From positions 62,001 through 126,000 of the forward strand of contig NZ_JADKYB010000017.1 of NCBI RefSeq assembly GCF_016918855.1: a DNA stretch of 64,000 bases, in the 5' to 3' direction. Positions 8,107-16,427 of this stretch are shown in pieces (positions within the stretch are counted from its first letter, which is position 1; each line of letters opens with the position of its first letter). The notes below the pieces were generated by a model, which ran no database searches, had not been told where the DNA came from, and saw only the letters and a program-made list of their open reading frames with translations. The translations under genes and the position numbers were made by a program. The stretch comes from Actinacidiphila acididurans. Its GTDB lineage: Bacteria; Actinomycetota; Actinomycetes; Streptomycetales; Streptomycetaceae.

Positions 8107-9794
8107 CCGCCGCCCGCGGACCGGCCGTCGCCGGCGGGCACGCCCCCGGACGCATCCGCGGACGCACCGTCTCCCCCGGACCGGGCCTGCGGCTGTCCCC
8201 CGGCCCGGTCCGCGGACCCCGCGACCACCGTGGACTGCCCGATCGACACGTTCGTACGGCGCCGCCCCCGCTCCACCGCGATCAGTGCGCCCACCACCGA
8301 GATCACGCCCATCACGACGTAGGTGACGGCCAGGGCATGCGCCGAGGGGTGGCTGCCGGTGCCCGAGCCGAGCCGGTTGAGGTAGAGGGTGCCGAAGGTG
8401 GCCACGCCGATGAGCTGGCCGAGTTGGGTGACGGTGGCGAGCAGGCCGCTCGCGTCGGCGGCGTCCTGCGGGACCACCTTGCCGAGGGCGATGGTGAAGG
8501 TCGGGCTGAAGGCGAAGCCGAGCCCGGCGCCGAGGCCGGCCAGGCCGAGGTAGAGCACCGCGCCGCCGTCACCGCCGCCGCGCAGGGCGGCCGACAGAGC
8601 GGCGAAGGACCCGGCGGCCAGCAGCAGGCCGAAGACGGCCATCCAGGGCCGCCAGCGGGCCGGCAGCCGCCGCCAGTTCAGGCCCACCCCGCCGAAGGTG
8701 ACGGCAGTGGCCACGAAGGTCAGCCCGGTGCGCAGAGCGCTGAAGCCGAGCCCGGACTGCAGGTGCAGGGCGATGGCGAACAGGAAGCCGGCGTTGACCG
8801 CCATGGCGAGGGCGATCACCGCGATCGCCCGGGCCATGCCGGGCGCCCGCAGCACCCGTACGGACACCAGAGGCGCCCCGCCGCGCCGCGCGAGCCGTGT
8901 CTCCAGGACGACGAACACCGCGAACAGCACCGCGCTCAGTGCCAGGCACGCCCAGCCCCAGGCCGGCCAGCCCTCCTGCTGGCCGAGCACCAGCGGCACG
9001 GTGAACAGGGTGACGGCCGCCGCCAGGACGGCCAGGCCCGGCAGGTCCAGGCCCCGGCGGCGTTCGGCGGCGCTGCGGGCGTCGGCGGGCAGCACCCGCG
9101 GGGCTATGGCCAGCAGCACTACGCCGATCGGCACGTTCACCAGGAACACCGGCCGCCAGCCGGCACCGAACAGGTTCGCGCTGACCAGCACGCCGCCGAG
9201 CGACTGGCCGATCGCGGCGCCCGAGGCGATCACGGCCGAGTACACGCTCATCGCGCGGGTCCGGGCCTCGCCGGTGAAGGTGAGCTGGAGCAGGCTGAGC
9301 ACCTGCGGGATCATCAGCGCCGAGCCGGTGCCCTGCGCGAACCGGAAGCCGATCAGCTCGCCGGTGTTCTGCGCCAGCCCGCACAGCAGCGAGGCGAGCG
9401 TGAACAGGGCGAGGCCCGCCACGAAGAGCCGCCGGTGGCCCAGCAGGTCGCCGAGCCGGGCGCCGGTGATCAGCAGCACGGCGTAGGCGATGGTGTAGCC
9501 GGCGATCACCAGTTGCAGGCCGGCGCCCGAGGTGTGCAGGTCGGCACGGATGGTCGGGGCGGCCACGTTGACGATGAACACGTCGAGCAGGGCCATGAAC
9601 TGCCCGGCCAGGATGACCGTGAGCAGCAGCCCGGGCCGCGGTCCGGCTCGCCCGGCACGGGCCGGGCCGGTATCGGAGACCGCCCCCGGGCGGCGGTCCG
9701 CCGCGGACGACGAGGACGGGGCAACGGAGGACAAGGAGGAGGCGGACCCGCCGTGCGATCCTGCGGCAGAGGCCGGCTGCGAACGATTCGTCAT
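8085..9794 (-). CDS. MFS drug exporter, DHA2 (14-TM, EmrB/QacA) family
   Basis: A 569-residue proton-driven efflux transporter with about 14 hydrophobic helices. Motif A-like GARLGDLLGHRRLF follows helix 2 (GYTIAYAVLLITGARLGD), and the motif C region GASGAAIGQSLGGVL is recognisable. N- and C-terminal tails are Gly/Ser/Ala-rich. I start at the ATG at 9794; the frame stays open to 9899, but that would run into the regulator's promoter. It is divergent from the MmyB-type regulator at 9889, a common regulator-pump pair. No clear ribosome site is seen, so the start is uncertain. Confidence 0.88.
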   Translation of the reverse strand: MTNRSQPASAAGSHGGSASSLSSVAPSSSSAADRRPGAVSDTGPARAGRAGPRPGLLLTVILAGQFMALLDVFIVNVAAPTIRADLHTSGAGLQLVIAGYTIAYAVLLITGARLGDLLGHRRLFVAGLALFTLASLLCGLAQNTGELIGFRFAQGTGSALMIPQVLSLLQLTFTGEARTRAMSVYSAVIASGAAIGQSLGGVLVSANLFGAGWRPVFLVNVPIGVVLLAIAPRVLPADARSAAERRRGLDLPGLAVLAAAVTLFTVPLVLGQQEGWPAWGWACLALSAVLFAVFVVLETRLARRGGAPLVSVRVLRAPGMARAIAVIALAMAVNAGFLFAIALHLQSGLGFSALRTGLTFVATAVTFGGVGLNWRRLPARWRPWMAVFGLLLAAGSFAALSAALRGGGDGGAVLYLGLAGLGAGLGFAFSPTFTIALGKVVPQDAADASGLLATVTQLGQLIGVATFGTLYLNRLGSGTGSHPSAHALAVTYVVMGVISVVGALIAVERGRRRTNVSIGQSTVVAGSADRAGGQPQARSGGDGASADASGGVPAGDGRSAGGGQSSSAG

Positions 9795-9888
9795 GCGCAC
9801 CAGCGTGCGGGCACCTGGATACGGGTAACGAGAGTCCACTGATCCTGGTACTGACAGCACCTGGCACGCTCCGGCGGCCGGAGTGACG
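9795..9888. promoter_or_regulatory. Divergent control region between MFS pump and MmyB-type regulator
   Basis: This 94-nt gap must hold both promoters and probably the regulator's operator. It contains GATCCTGGTACTGACAG (about 9840-9856), and CCTGG occurs again nearby at about 9813-9815 and 9860-9864. No single convincing operator palindrome can be fixed by eye. Confidence 0.4.
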
Positions 9889-10830
9889 ATGGAGGGCATG
9901 GCTCAGTCGCAGAACCAGCGCCGCAGCGAGCTCGCCGCCTTTCTCCGCAGCAGGCGTGCCCGCATCACCCCGGCGGACGTCGGCATGCCGCCCGGGCTGC
10001 GGCGCCGCACGCCCGGCCTGCGCCGCGAGGAGGTCGCGCAGCTCGCCGGGGTGGGGGTGACCTGGTACACGTGGCTGGAGCAGGGCCGGCCGATCAACGC
10101 CAGCGTCCAGGTGCTGGACGCGGTGGCCCGGGTGCTCCAGTTCGACACGACCGAGCGCGAGCACCTCTACCGGCTGGCCGGCATCCCCTTCGTCCGCGAG
10201 CCGGTCTCCGACGTCGAAGTCGTCGGCGAGGAGGTGCTGGGCATCCTCGGCACGCTGGACCCGCTGCCGGCCGCGGTCTTCAACGCGCGGTACGACGTCC
10301 AGGCCGCGAACGACACCTACCGCACGCTGTGGCCGATGACATCACTCGTGGAGCGGCCGCAGCGCAATGTGCTCTACAAGATGTTCACGGTGCCGGAGTG
10401 CTGCTCGACCATGGTCAACAGCCCGGAAGAGCTGCCCTGGATGGTGGCCCAGCTCCGCCGGTCGTACGGCCGGCACGTGGGCGAGCCCGCGTGGGAGGCG
10501 TTCATCGCCCGCCTGATCGCCGAGAGCCCGGCCTTCGCGCAGCTGTGGGCCAGCGGGGACGTGGCCGCGCCGGGCCGCCGGGTGAAGATCTTCCGGCACG
10601 CGGAGGTCGGCCTGATCAACTTCACCTCGATGTCGCTGAGCATCGACGGGATGCCCGAGCAGCGCATCGTCGTCTACACCCCGGTCGGCGAGGAGGACCG
10701 CGTCCAGGTCGAGCGCCTGCGCGCCATCGAGAACCCTCTGATCGGCTGCGCCCGCCACGGCCGCCGCCTCTCCGACGTGCTGGCCGCCCGAACCGCCCAG
10801 GACCCGGCCCGCCCCACCGTCACGGCCTGA
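9889..10830 (+). CDS. Helix-turn-helix regulator with MmyB-like ligand domain
   Basis: A 313-residue transcription factor. Residues about 10-90 hold an XRE-type HTH (RRRTPGLRREEVAQLAGVGV, then TWYTWLEQGR), a signature of the MmyB-like group. The rest is the PAS-like MmyB ligand-binding domain (FNARYDVQAANDTYRTLWP). These regulators usually control an adjacent, divergently transcribed oxidoreductase or transporter; here that is the MFS pump. The start could be the ATG at 9889 (GGAG six nt upstream) or at 9898. Confidence 0.9.
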   Translation: MEGMAQSQNQRRSELAAFLRSRRARITPADVGMPPGLRRRTPGLRREEVAQLAGVGVTWYTWLEQGRPINASVQVLDAVARVLQFDTTEREHLYRLAGIPFVREPVSDVEVVGEEVLGILGTLDPLPAAVFNARYDVQAANDTYRTLWPMTSLVERPQRNVLYKMFTVPECCSTMVNSPEELPWMVAQLRRSYGRHVGEPAWEAFIARLIAESPAFAQLWASGDVAAPGRRVKIFRHAEVGLINFTSMSLSIDGMPEQRIVVYTPVGEEDRVQVERLRAIENPLIGCARHGRRLSDVLAARTAQDPARPTVTA

Positions 10831-10989
10831 CCGTCACCCCCCCGGGGAAGAGCGCGCCGAAAGCCCCAGCCCCCAGCCCGGAAAACCCACCCCCGAAGTG
10901 CGCCCCGCAAATCCCCGACCCTCGCCCCGGAGTACCGCGGGGGTGCGGGTGGGCGAAGCCCCCCGCGCAGCGCGGACGGAGTCCGTGCC

Positions 10990-11043
10990 AAAAAGCAACG
11001 AGGGCGACCGGTCCGCGCTTTCCGCGGACACAGTTCGCCCTCG
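10990..11043 (-). terminator. Intrinsic terminator of tRNA-Ala copy 2
   Basis: Same structure as in copy 1. CGAGGGCGA (10999-11007) pairs with TCGCCCTCG (11035-11043) on either side of an inner GC stem, and a T-run (10994-10990) follows on the minus strand. Confidence 0.75.
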
Positions 11044-11049
11044 CCCGAG

Positions 11050-11122
<73 letters not shown>

Positions 11123-11210
11123 GCACTCACCCCTCTTACCAGCTGCTTCGCTGTTTCGCGGGGCGACGGGAAGAAGCATAGCCGGTGAGCGGACCGGAAA
11201 CGAAATCCGA

Positions 11211-11861
11211 TCAGGTGTCGTCGCCGAGCACGGGCTCGGGCAGGGTCCCGGCGTTGTGCTCGGTGAGCCGCCAGCCGCGTACCCCTTCGCCGAGCACGGA
11301 CCAGCAGCAGTTGGTGAGACCGCCGAGGGATTCCCAGGTGGCCGGGGGCAGGCCGACGAGCCGGCCGATGGTGGTACGGATGGTGCCGCCGTGGCTGACC
11401 ACGACCAGCACTCCGCCGTCGTCCAGTTTGTCGGCCGCGGCCTGGACCACGGGCGCGGCACGGTCGGCGACCTCGGTCTCCAGTTCGCCGCCGCCGCGCC
11501 GTACGGGCTCGCCGCGCCGCCACGCCTGGTACTGGTCCCCGAACTGTTCGTTGATCTCGGTGTGGGTCAGCCCCTGCCAGACGCCCGCGTAGGTCTCGCG
11601 CAGCTCCGGGTAGTGGGTGACCGGCAGGCCGGTGACGACGGACAGCTCGGCGGCGGTGTCGGCGGCGCGGCTGAGGTCGGAGGAGATGATCACGTCGGGG
11701 GCGAGCGCGGCCAGCAGCCGGGCGGCCCGGCGGGCCTGGCCGACGCCGGTGTCGGTGAGGGCGATGTCGGTCTGGCCCTGGAAGCGCTGTTCCACGTTCC
11801 ACGTCGTCTGGCCGTGCCGCCACAGGACGATCCTGCGGCCCCGGCCGCGCTCCCCGCTCAG
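11211..11861 (-). CDS. Histidine phosphatase (phosphoglycerate mutase-like), possible CTG start
   Basis: A cytoplasmic phosphohydrolase of about 216 residues. The catalytic RHG motif is in IVLWRHGQTTWN, the partner Glu region is ELRETYAGVWQGLT, and the second His is in VVVSHGGTIR. It is the last gene of the nadD-LCP-rsfS run. No ATG, GTG or TTG lies between the rsfS stop and the first conserved residues. The only well-placed codon is CTG at 11861-11859, which overlaps the rsfS TGA as CTGA, the same geometry as ATGA coupling. A GTG about 40 codons upstream inside rsfS is the alternative. Substrate unknown. Confidence 0.88.
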   Translation of the reverse strand: MSGERGRGRRIVLWRHGQTTWNVEQRFQGQTDIALTDTGVGQARRAARLLAALAPDVIISSDLSRAADTAAELSVVTGLPVTHYPELRETYAGVWQGLTHTEINEQFGDQYQAWRRGEPVRRGGGELETEVADRAAPVVQAAADKLDDGGVLVVVSHGGTIRTTIGRLVGLPPATWESLGGLTNCCWSVLGEGVRGWRLTEHNAGTLPEPVLGDDT

Positions 11862-12292
11862 TTCAGCAGCCCTTCGTCCCCGGGCGCCGTGGTGGCGGCG
11901 TGCTCGGCGCCCTTGCCGCGGGTGGCGACCGCGTCCTCGGGCAGCGCGATCTCCGGGCAGTCCTTCCACAGCCGCTCCAGAGCGTAGAAGACCCGCTCCT
12001 CGGAGTGCTGGACGTGCACCACGATGTCGATGTAGTCCAGCAGGACCCACCGGCCGTCCCGCTCGCCCTCGCGCCGCACCGGCTTGGCGTCCAGCTCCTT
12101 CAGCAGCCGCTCCTCGATGGCGTCGACGATGGCCCGCACCTGGCGGTCGTTGGGCGCGGAGGCGACGAGGAAGGCGTCGGCGATGGAGAGCACCTCGCTG
12201 ACGTCGTAGGCGATGACGTCGTGCGCGAGCTTGTCGGCCGCCGCCTGCGCGGCGGCCCGGGTGAGCTCGATGGAACGGTCAGTGGCGGTCAC
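11858..12292 (-). CDS. rsfS: Ribosome silencing factor RsfS
   Basis: A 144-residue member of the Iojap/RsfS/YbeB family, which binds ribosomal protein L14 (uL14) on the 50S subunit and blocks subunit joining in starvation. Recognisable segments are KLAHDVIAYDVSEVLSIADAFLVASA, in pieces, and VHVQHSEERVFYALERLWKD near the end. The C-terminal tail of about 30 residues (Ala/Glu/Gly-rich) extends past the usual family end. It lies downstream of nadD and the LCP gene, as in other actinobacteria. The ATG is at 12292. Confidence 0.95.
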   Translation of the reverse strand: MTATDRSIELTRAAAQAAADKLAHDVIAYDVSEVLSIADAFLVASAPNDRQVRAIVDAIEERLLKELDAKPVRREGERDGRWVLLDYIDIVVHVQHSEERVFYALERLWKDCPEIALPEDAVATRGKGAEHAATTAPGDEGLLN

Positions 12293-12443
12293 AGATACGG
12301 CTTTCCGATCGGGGGCTGTCTACTTCCAGGGTCTCACGACCCTCCGACAGCGCCCGACCGGATATCCGGCCACCGAACGCGGCGGCCGCTCCCGGGCCCG
12401 CGCATCGCGACCGGACCCGGGACCGTACCTCAGGAGCGGTGCC

Positions 12444-14270
12444 TCACTGCTGCGCCGGGAGCTGGTAGTCCCTGCCGAGAACCACCGAGATGTCCGCGTT
12501 CGACGGCACCGTGCCCTTCTGCACCGAGCCGGCCGGCAGGCCCAGCGTCGCGGCCACGTCCTTGGCCGCGGCCAGCCGCGCCGGGTCGGAGTAGAGCACC
12601 TCGGAGGTCGCGCGGGTGGTCGTCGCCTTGGCGCCCGGCACATAGGTGTACGTGCCGCCGTTGACGATCGCGGCCTGCGCCATGGCGCCGGCCTTGGCCT
12701 TGCCGCTCTTGTCGGTGACGGCGACCCTGGGCTGCGCGGAGGCGCCGGGGCCCTGCTTGCCGAGGGCGCCCCCGAGGACGTTCTTGACGACGTCGGCGGT
12801 GGCCTGCGCGCTGACGGTGCCGTCCTTCTGCACCGGAAGCATGGTGGTGGTGTAGGCGCCCGTCTTGGCGAGTTCGGCGAGCTGGCCCAGGGAGGCGCCG
12901 AGTTCCTTGTCGGTGAGGGAGGGGTCGAGGATCTGGGCGAGCGACTGGACGGTCTTGGTGGCGTCCAGGGCGTCGCTCGGCATCTTCTTCAGCACGCCCT
13001 GCATGACCTGCCCGAACCGGGCGAGCTGCGCGGTCTGCGGCTCGCCGGGCGCCCGGTAGGTGGCGTACGCGACGGCCGCCTGCCCGGTCAGCTCGGTCTG
13101 GCTGCCCTTGGCGACCAGCGTCTTCCCGCTGTCCTTGCCAGTGCCCTTCACCGCGGCGTTGGTGTCGACGTAGATGTCGCCGAGGGAGTCGACCAGCAGC
13201 TCCAGATAGGGCGAGTCCAGCCGCCAGCTGCCCTTGATGTCGGCGCCCAGCAGCGCGTTGAGCGAGTCCCGGGTCGGTCCGACGCCGTCGGCGACGGAGG
13301 AGGCCAGGGTGGTGGGGCTGCCGTCGTCGGCGGACAGGGCGAGGGAGTTGGGGATGAGCACCGTGGTGCCGCGGCCCTTGGTGGTGTTGTCCACCAGCAG
13401 CGCGGTGGCGCTGGGGCCGCCGCTCACCGGGAGCAGGTGGACCACGATGACGTCACGTTTCTGCGCGCCGCCGGCCGCCGCCGCGGCGGCCTTCTTGTCC
13501 TTGCCCAGCCCCGGGATCCTGCCAGCCTGCCACAGGTAGCCGCCCCCGCCGAGCAGCGCGAGCACCAGTACGACCACCAGGCCCACCTTGCGGTTGCGGC
13601 TGCGCCGCCTGGCCTCCTCCCGCCGCTCGGTGCGCGACTCGGAGAACTTCAGCCAGTCGATGACCTCTTCGGACTCCTCCGACTCCTCGTCGACGAAGGC
13701 GAACTGCTCGGTGTGGTAGTTCGGTGCGGGCTCCTGCTCGTGGACGGCCTGCTGCTGCGCGGTCTCGTACACCGGGTGGCCCCCGGTGTCGTGCACCGCC
13801 GTGTGCTGCCCGGTGTCGTAGACGGCGTGCTGACCGGTGTCGTACAGCGGCTGCTGGCCTGTGTCGTACTGCGGCTGCCGGCCGGTGTCGTAGCCGGGGT
13901 ACTGGCCCGTGCCGGGGCCCGGCGCCTGGCGGCCGGGGTCGTACGCGGTGTGCTGTCCCGTGTCGTACGCAGAGGGCTGACCGGTGCCGTAACCCTGCTC
14001 GTAGTAGGGCTGCTGGGGCTGCTGCGGGATCCAGTTCTGCTGCTGGGGGTGGCCGCCGTAGCTCTGCCCGGAGTCCTGGTAGTACGGCTGGCCGTCCTGG
14101 CCCTGCTGCCCGGGCACTTGGCCGCCGCCGGGCGGCGGGGGCGGAAGGGGTCTGCCGTACGCGTCGTAACCGTAGTGCTGCTGCTGGTAGTAGGGATCCT
14201 GCGGGTAGGGGTCCGGCTCGTCGTCATTGCCCGACTCGGCATAGTGCCAACGGGGGTTTGCGTCGTTCAC
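12444..14270 (-). CDS. LCP-like membrane protein with LytR C-terminal domain and YDTGQ repeats
   Basis: A 608-residue protein. Residues 1-150 are Pro/Gln/Tyr/Gly-rich and contain about eight imperfect YDTGQ repeats. One membrane helix (about 227-245) follows. An LCP-like domain comes next (about 260-430, starting DVIVVHLLPVSGGPSATALL), then a LytR_C domain (about 510-600, ending DISVVLGRDYQ). LCP enzymes attach wall glycopolymers to peptidoglycan. Here the usual S-x-P-R-D segment reads TTVLIPNSLAL, so the key Arg/Asp appear to be missing and catalysis is doubtful. The GTG start at 14270 has AAGGGG upstream. It sits between nadD and rsfS. Confidence 0.85.
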   Translation of the reverse strand: MNDANPRWHYAESGNDDEPDPYPQDPYYQQQHYGYDAYGRPLPPPPPGGGQVPGQQGQDGQPYYQDSGQSYGGHPQQQNWIPQQPQQPYYEQGYGTGQPSAYDTGQHTAYDPGRQAPGPGTGQYPGYDTGRQPQYDTGQQPLYDTGQHAVYDTGQHTAVHDTGGHPVYETAQQQAVHEQEPAPNYHTEQFAFVDEESEESEEVIDWLKFSESRTERREEARRRSRNRKVGLVVVLVLALLGGGGYLWQAGRIPGLGKDKKAAAAAAGGAQKRDVIVVHLLPVSGGPSATALLVDNTTKGRGTTVLIPNSLALSADDGSPTTLASSVADGVGPTRDSLNALLGADIKGSWRLDSPYLELLVDSLGDIYVDTNAAVKGTGKDSGKTLVAKGSQTELTGQAAVAYATYRAPGEPQTAQLARFGQVMQGVLKKMPSDALDATKTVQSLAQILDPSLTDKELGASLGQLAELAKTGAYTTTMLPVQKDGTVSAQATADVVKNVLGGALGKQGPGASAQPRVAVTDKSGKAKAGAMAQAAIVNGGTYTYVPGAKATTTRATSEVLYSDPARLAAAKDVAATLGLPAGSVQKGTVPSNADISVVLGRDYQLPAQQ

Positions 14271-14302
14271 GAGGAACCCCTTCGCGTGTTTCGTCGCAAC
14301 CG

Positions 14303-14908
14303 CTATCCGGCGGTGTCCCGGTACAGCGCGCGCTTGTCGATGTAGCGCACCACCCCGTCCGGCACCAAATACCAGACCGGGTCCCCCTTGGCGACCCGCT
14401 GGCGGCAGCCGGTCGACGAAATCGCCAGCGCCGGAACCTCCACCAGTGACACCCCTCCCTCGGGGAAGCCCGGGTCGGACAGCGTATGCCCCGGACGTGT
14501 CACGCCGATGAAATGCGCGAGCGAGAACAGCTCCTCGGCGTCGCGCCAGGAGAAGATCTGCGCCAGCGCGTCGGCACCGGTGATGAAGAAAAGATCCGCC
14601 GTCGGGTGCTCGGCCCGCAAGTCCCGCAGCGTATCGATCGTGTAGGTCTTCCCGCCACGGTCGATGTCGCTGCGGCTCACCGAGAACTGCGGATTGGAGG
14701 CGGTGGCGATCACCGTCATGAGGTAACGGTCCTCGGCCGGGGAGACCGAGCGGTCGTCCTTCTGCCAGGGCTGGCCGGTGGGCACGAACACCACCTCGTC
14801 GAGGTGGAACAGGCTGGCCACCTCGCTGGCGGCCACCAAGTGCCCGTGGTGGATGGGGTCGAATGTGCCACCCATCACACCGATGCGCTGCTTCTTGGCC
14901 GCCGTCAT
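14303..14908 (-). CDS. nadD: Nicotinate-nucleotide adenylyltransferase
   Basis: A 201-residue enzyme that makes deamido-NAD from nicotinate mononucleotide and ATP. The nucleotidyltransferase signature GGTFDPIHHGHLVAA is at residues 14-28. Further blocks are FVPTGQPWQKDD, FFITGADALAQI and the C-terminal AISSTGCRQRVAKG, where ISST binds phosphate. The ATG at 14908 is one base past the stop of the upstream 51-aa gene (TGAGATG), so translation is probably coupled. Confidence 0.96.
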   Translation of the reverse strand: MTAAKKQRIGVMGGTFDPIHHGHLVAASEVASLFHLDEVVFVPTGQPWQKDDRSVSPAEDRYLMTVIATASNPQFSVSRSDIDRGGKTYTIDTLRDLRAEHPTADLFFITGADALAQIFSWRDAEELFSLAHFIGVTRPGHTLSDPGFPEGGVSLVEVPALAISSTGCRQRVAKGDPVWYLVPDGVVRYIDKRALYRDTAG

Positions 14909-14909
14909 C

Positions 14910-15065
14910 TCAGTCCCGGTTGAAACGGGTCACGATGAGCAGCAGGATCAGCAGGCCCCCCAGCGCCCCGAAGCCGGTCAGGAAGGGGCTCAGGCTGTTG
15001 TGGTGGCCGCCGCCCTCGGCAAGGGCGGTGAGCGGGGTCAGGGCGGAGGCTGCGACGGTCGACAT
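14910..15065 (-). CDS. 51-aa single-pass membrane peptide upstream of nadD
   Basis: A short frame, MSTVAASALTPLTALAEGGG, then HHNSLSPF, a hydrophobic helix (residues about 27-45, FLTGFGALGGLLILLLIV) and a basic end TRFNRD. The layout is that of a single-pass membrane protein with a periplasmic His-containing start, or a short signal-like peptide. No strong ribosome site is seen. It ends one base before the nadD ATG, which argues that the frame is translated. I do not know a function; small membrane proteins at this position are, as far as I recall, usual in streptomycetes. Confidence 0.7.
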   Translation of the reverse strand: MSTVAASALTPLTALAEGGGHHNSLSPFLTGFGALGGLLILLLIVTRFNRD

Positions 15066-15206
15066 GATCGGCGGACCCTTTGCTTGCGGAAACGGGAACG
15101 GGCGGTTGGCTCAGCCCCACATCGTACGGGCGGGCCCGGGGGAACTTCGCGCAGGCTCCGCGCGTCCTGTCTGTACGACGGTCGAGCACAGGGGGTTGGG
15201 TCCAGT

Positions 15207-16427
15207 ATGTCCGAACCGCACGAATCGAACGAGTCGAAGGGATCGGCGGACGGCCCGGCCGGCGGTGCCGGGGCGGGCGCGGCGGACAGCGCCGGCACGG
15301 GCGGTCCGGTGAGCACCGAGAAGCTGCCCGGCCGCACCCGTCGCCGTTTCCCCGACATGTCCTCGCGCGCCTACGAGCACCCCGCCGACCGGTCCGCACT
15401 GGTGGCGCTGCGCAAACTGAGCGGCTTCGACACGGTGTTCAAGGCGCTCAGCGGCCTCGTGCCGGAGCGGAGCCTGCGACTGCTGTTCCTGTCGGACTCG
15501 GTCCGCGTCAGCGACGAGCAGTTCCCGCACCTCAACCACATGCTGCGGGACGCCTGTTGGATCCTGGACCTGGAGAAGGTCCCGGCGCTGTACGTCACGC
15601 AGGACCCGCAGCCCAACGCGATGTGCATCGGCATGGACGAGCCGATCATCGTGCTCACCACCGGGCTGGTGGAGCTGCTGGACGAGGAGGAGATGCGGGC
15701 GGTCGTCGGCCACGAGGTGGGCCACGCGCTGTCCGGCCACTCCGTCTACCGGACGATACTGCTGTTCCTGACCAACCTGGCGGTCCGGCTGGCCTGGATC
15801 CCGCTGGGCAACCTGGCGATCCTGGCCATCGTCACCGCGTTGCGCGAGTGGTTCCGCAAGTCGGAGCTGTCCGCGGACCGGGCGGGGCTGCTGGTCGGCC
15901 AGGACCTGCAGGCGTCGATGCGCGGCCTGATGAAGATCGCCGGCGGCAACCACCTGCACGAGATGAACGTGGACGCGTTCCTGAAGCAGGCCGACGAGTA
16001 CGAGGCATCGGGCGACCTGCGCGACTCGGTGCTGAAGATCCTCAACGTGCTGCCCCGCAGCCACCCCTTCACCGCCGTGCGCGCCGCCGAACTGCGCCGG
16101 TGGGCCACCAGCCGGGACTACCAGCGGCTGATGGACGGCCACTACCCCAAGCGCACCGAGGACCGGGACGCCTCGGTCGGCGACGCCTTCCGGGATTCGG
16201 CCAACCACTACGCCCAGTCGGTCAAGCAGAGCAAGGACCCGCTGATGGGCCTGATCCGCGACCTGTCCAACGGGGCCGGTGACCTGGGCGGGAAGCTGCG
16301 GGACGTGTTCACAGGGTCGGGTTCGACGACGACGGACGAGCGTCCGCAGGGGTCAGGAGACCACGGGTCGCAGGAACAGCCGGGGTCGCCGGCGTCGGGG
16401 GAGCCGGAGGACGGCCCGAACCCGTAG
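15207..16427 (+). CDS. M48 family membrane-associated zinc metallopeptidase
   Basis: A 406-residue protease of the HtpX/M48 type. The zinc motif HEVGH is at residues 169-173 (VVGHEVGHALSGHS). A hydrophobic stretch follows (about 185-215), then the third-ligand region ELSADRAGLL. The first 50 residues are Ser/Gly/Ala-rich and disordered; the last 45 are Gly/Ser/Pro-rich. The ATG at 15207 has only GGGGG in the ribosome-site position. The last 119 bp overlap the end of the convergent gene on the other strand. M48 enzymes take part in membrane protein quality control; the substrate here is unknown. Confidence 0.9.
   Translation: MSEPHESNESKGSADGPAGGAGAGAADSAGTGGPVSTEKLPGRTRRRFPDMSSRAYEHPADRSALVALRKLSGFDTVFKALSGLVPERSLRLLFLSDSVRVSDEQFPHLNHMLRDACWILDLEKVPALYVTQDPQPNAMCIGMDEPIIVLTTGLVELLDEEEMRAVVGHEVGHALSGHSVYRTILLFLTNLAVRLAWIPLGNLAILAIVTALREWFRKSELSADRAGLLVGQDLQASMRGLMKIAGGNHLHEMNVDAFLKQADEYEASGDLRDSVLKILNVLPRSHPFTAVRAAELRRWATSRDYQRLMDGHYPKRTEDRDASVGDAFRDSANHYAQSVKQSKDPLMGLIRDLSNGAGDLGGKLRDVFTGSGSTTTDERPQGSGDHGSQEQPGSPASGEPEDGPNP

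Noticed and set aside
5416..11049. Integrated mobile element between the tRNA-Ala copies
   Set aside because: No integrase, excisionase, replication or transfer gene lies in the block, so only the repeat arrangement is reported.
13749..14010. Short tandem repeats
   Set aside because: They encode the YDTGQ repeats of the LCP-like protein in frame; not a non-coding satellite or CRISPR array.
12213..14345. 710-codon open frame on the plus strand
   Set aside because: Antisense to the LCP-like gene, whose helix and LytR_C domain are clear.
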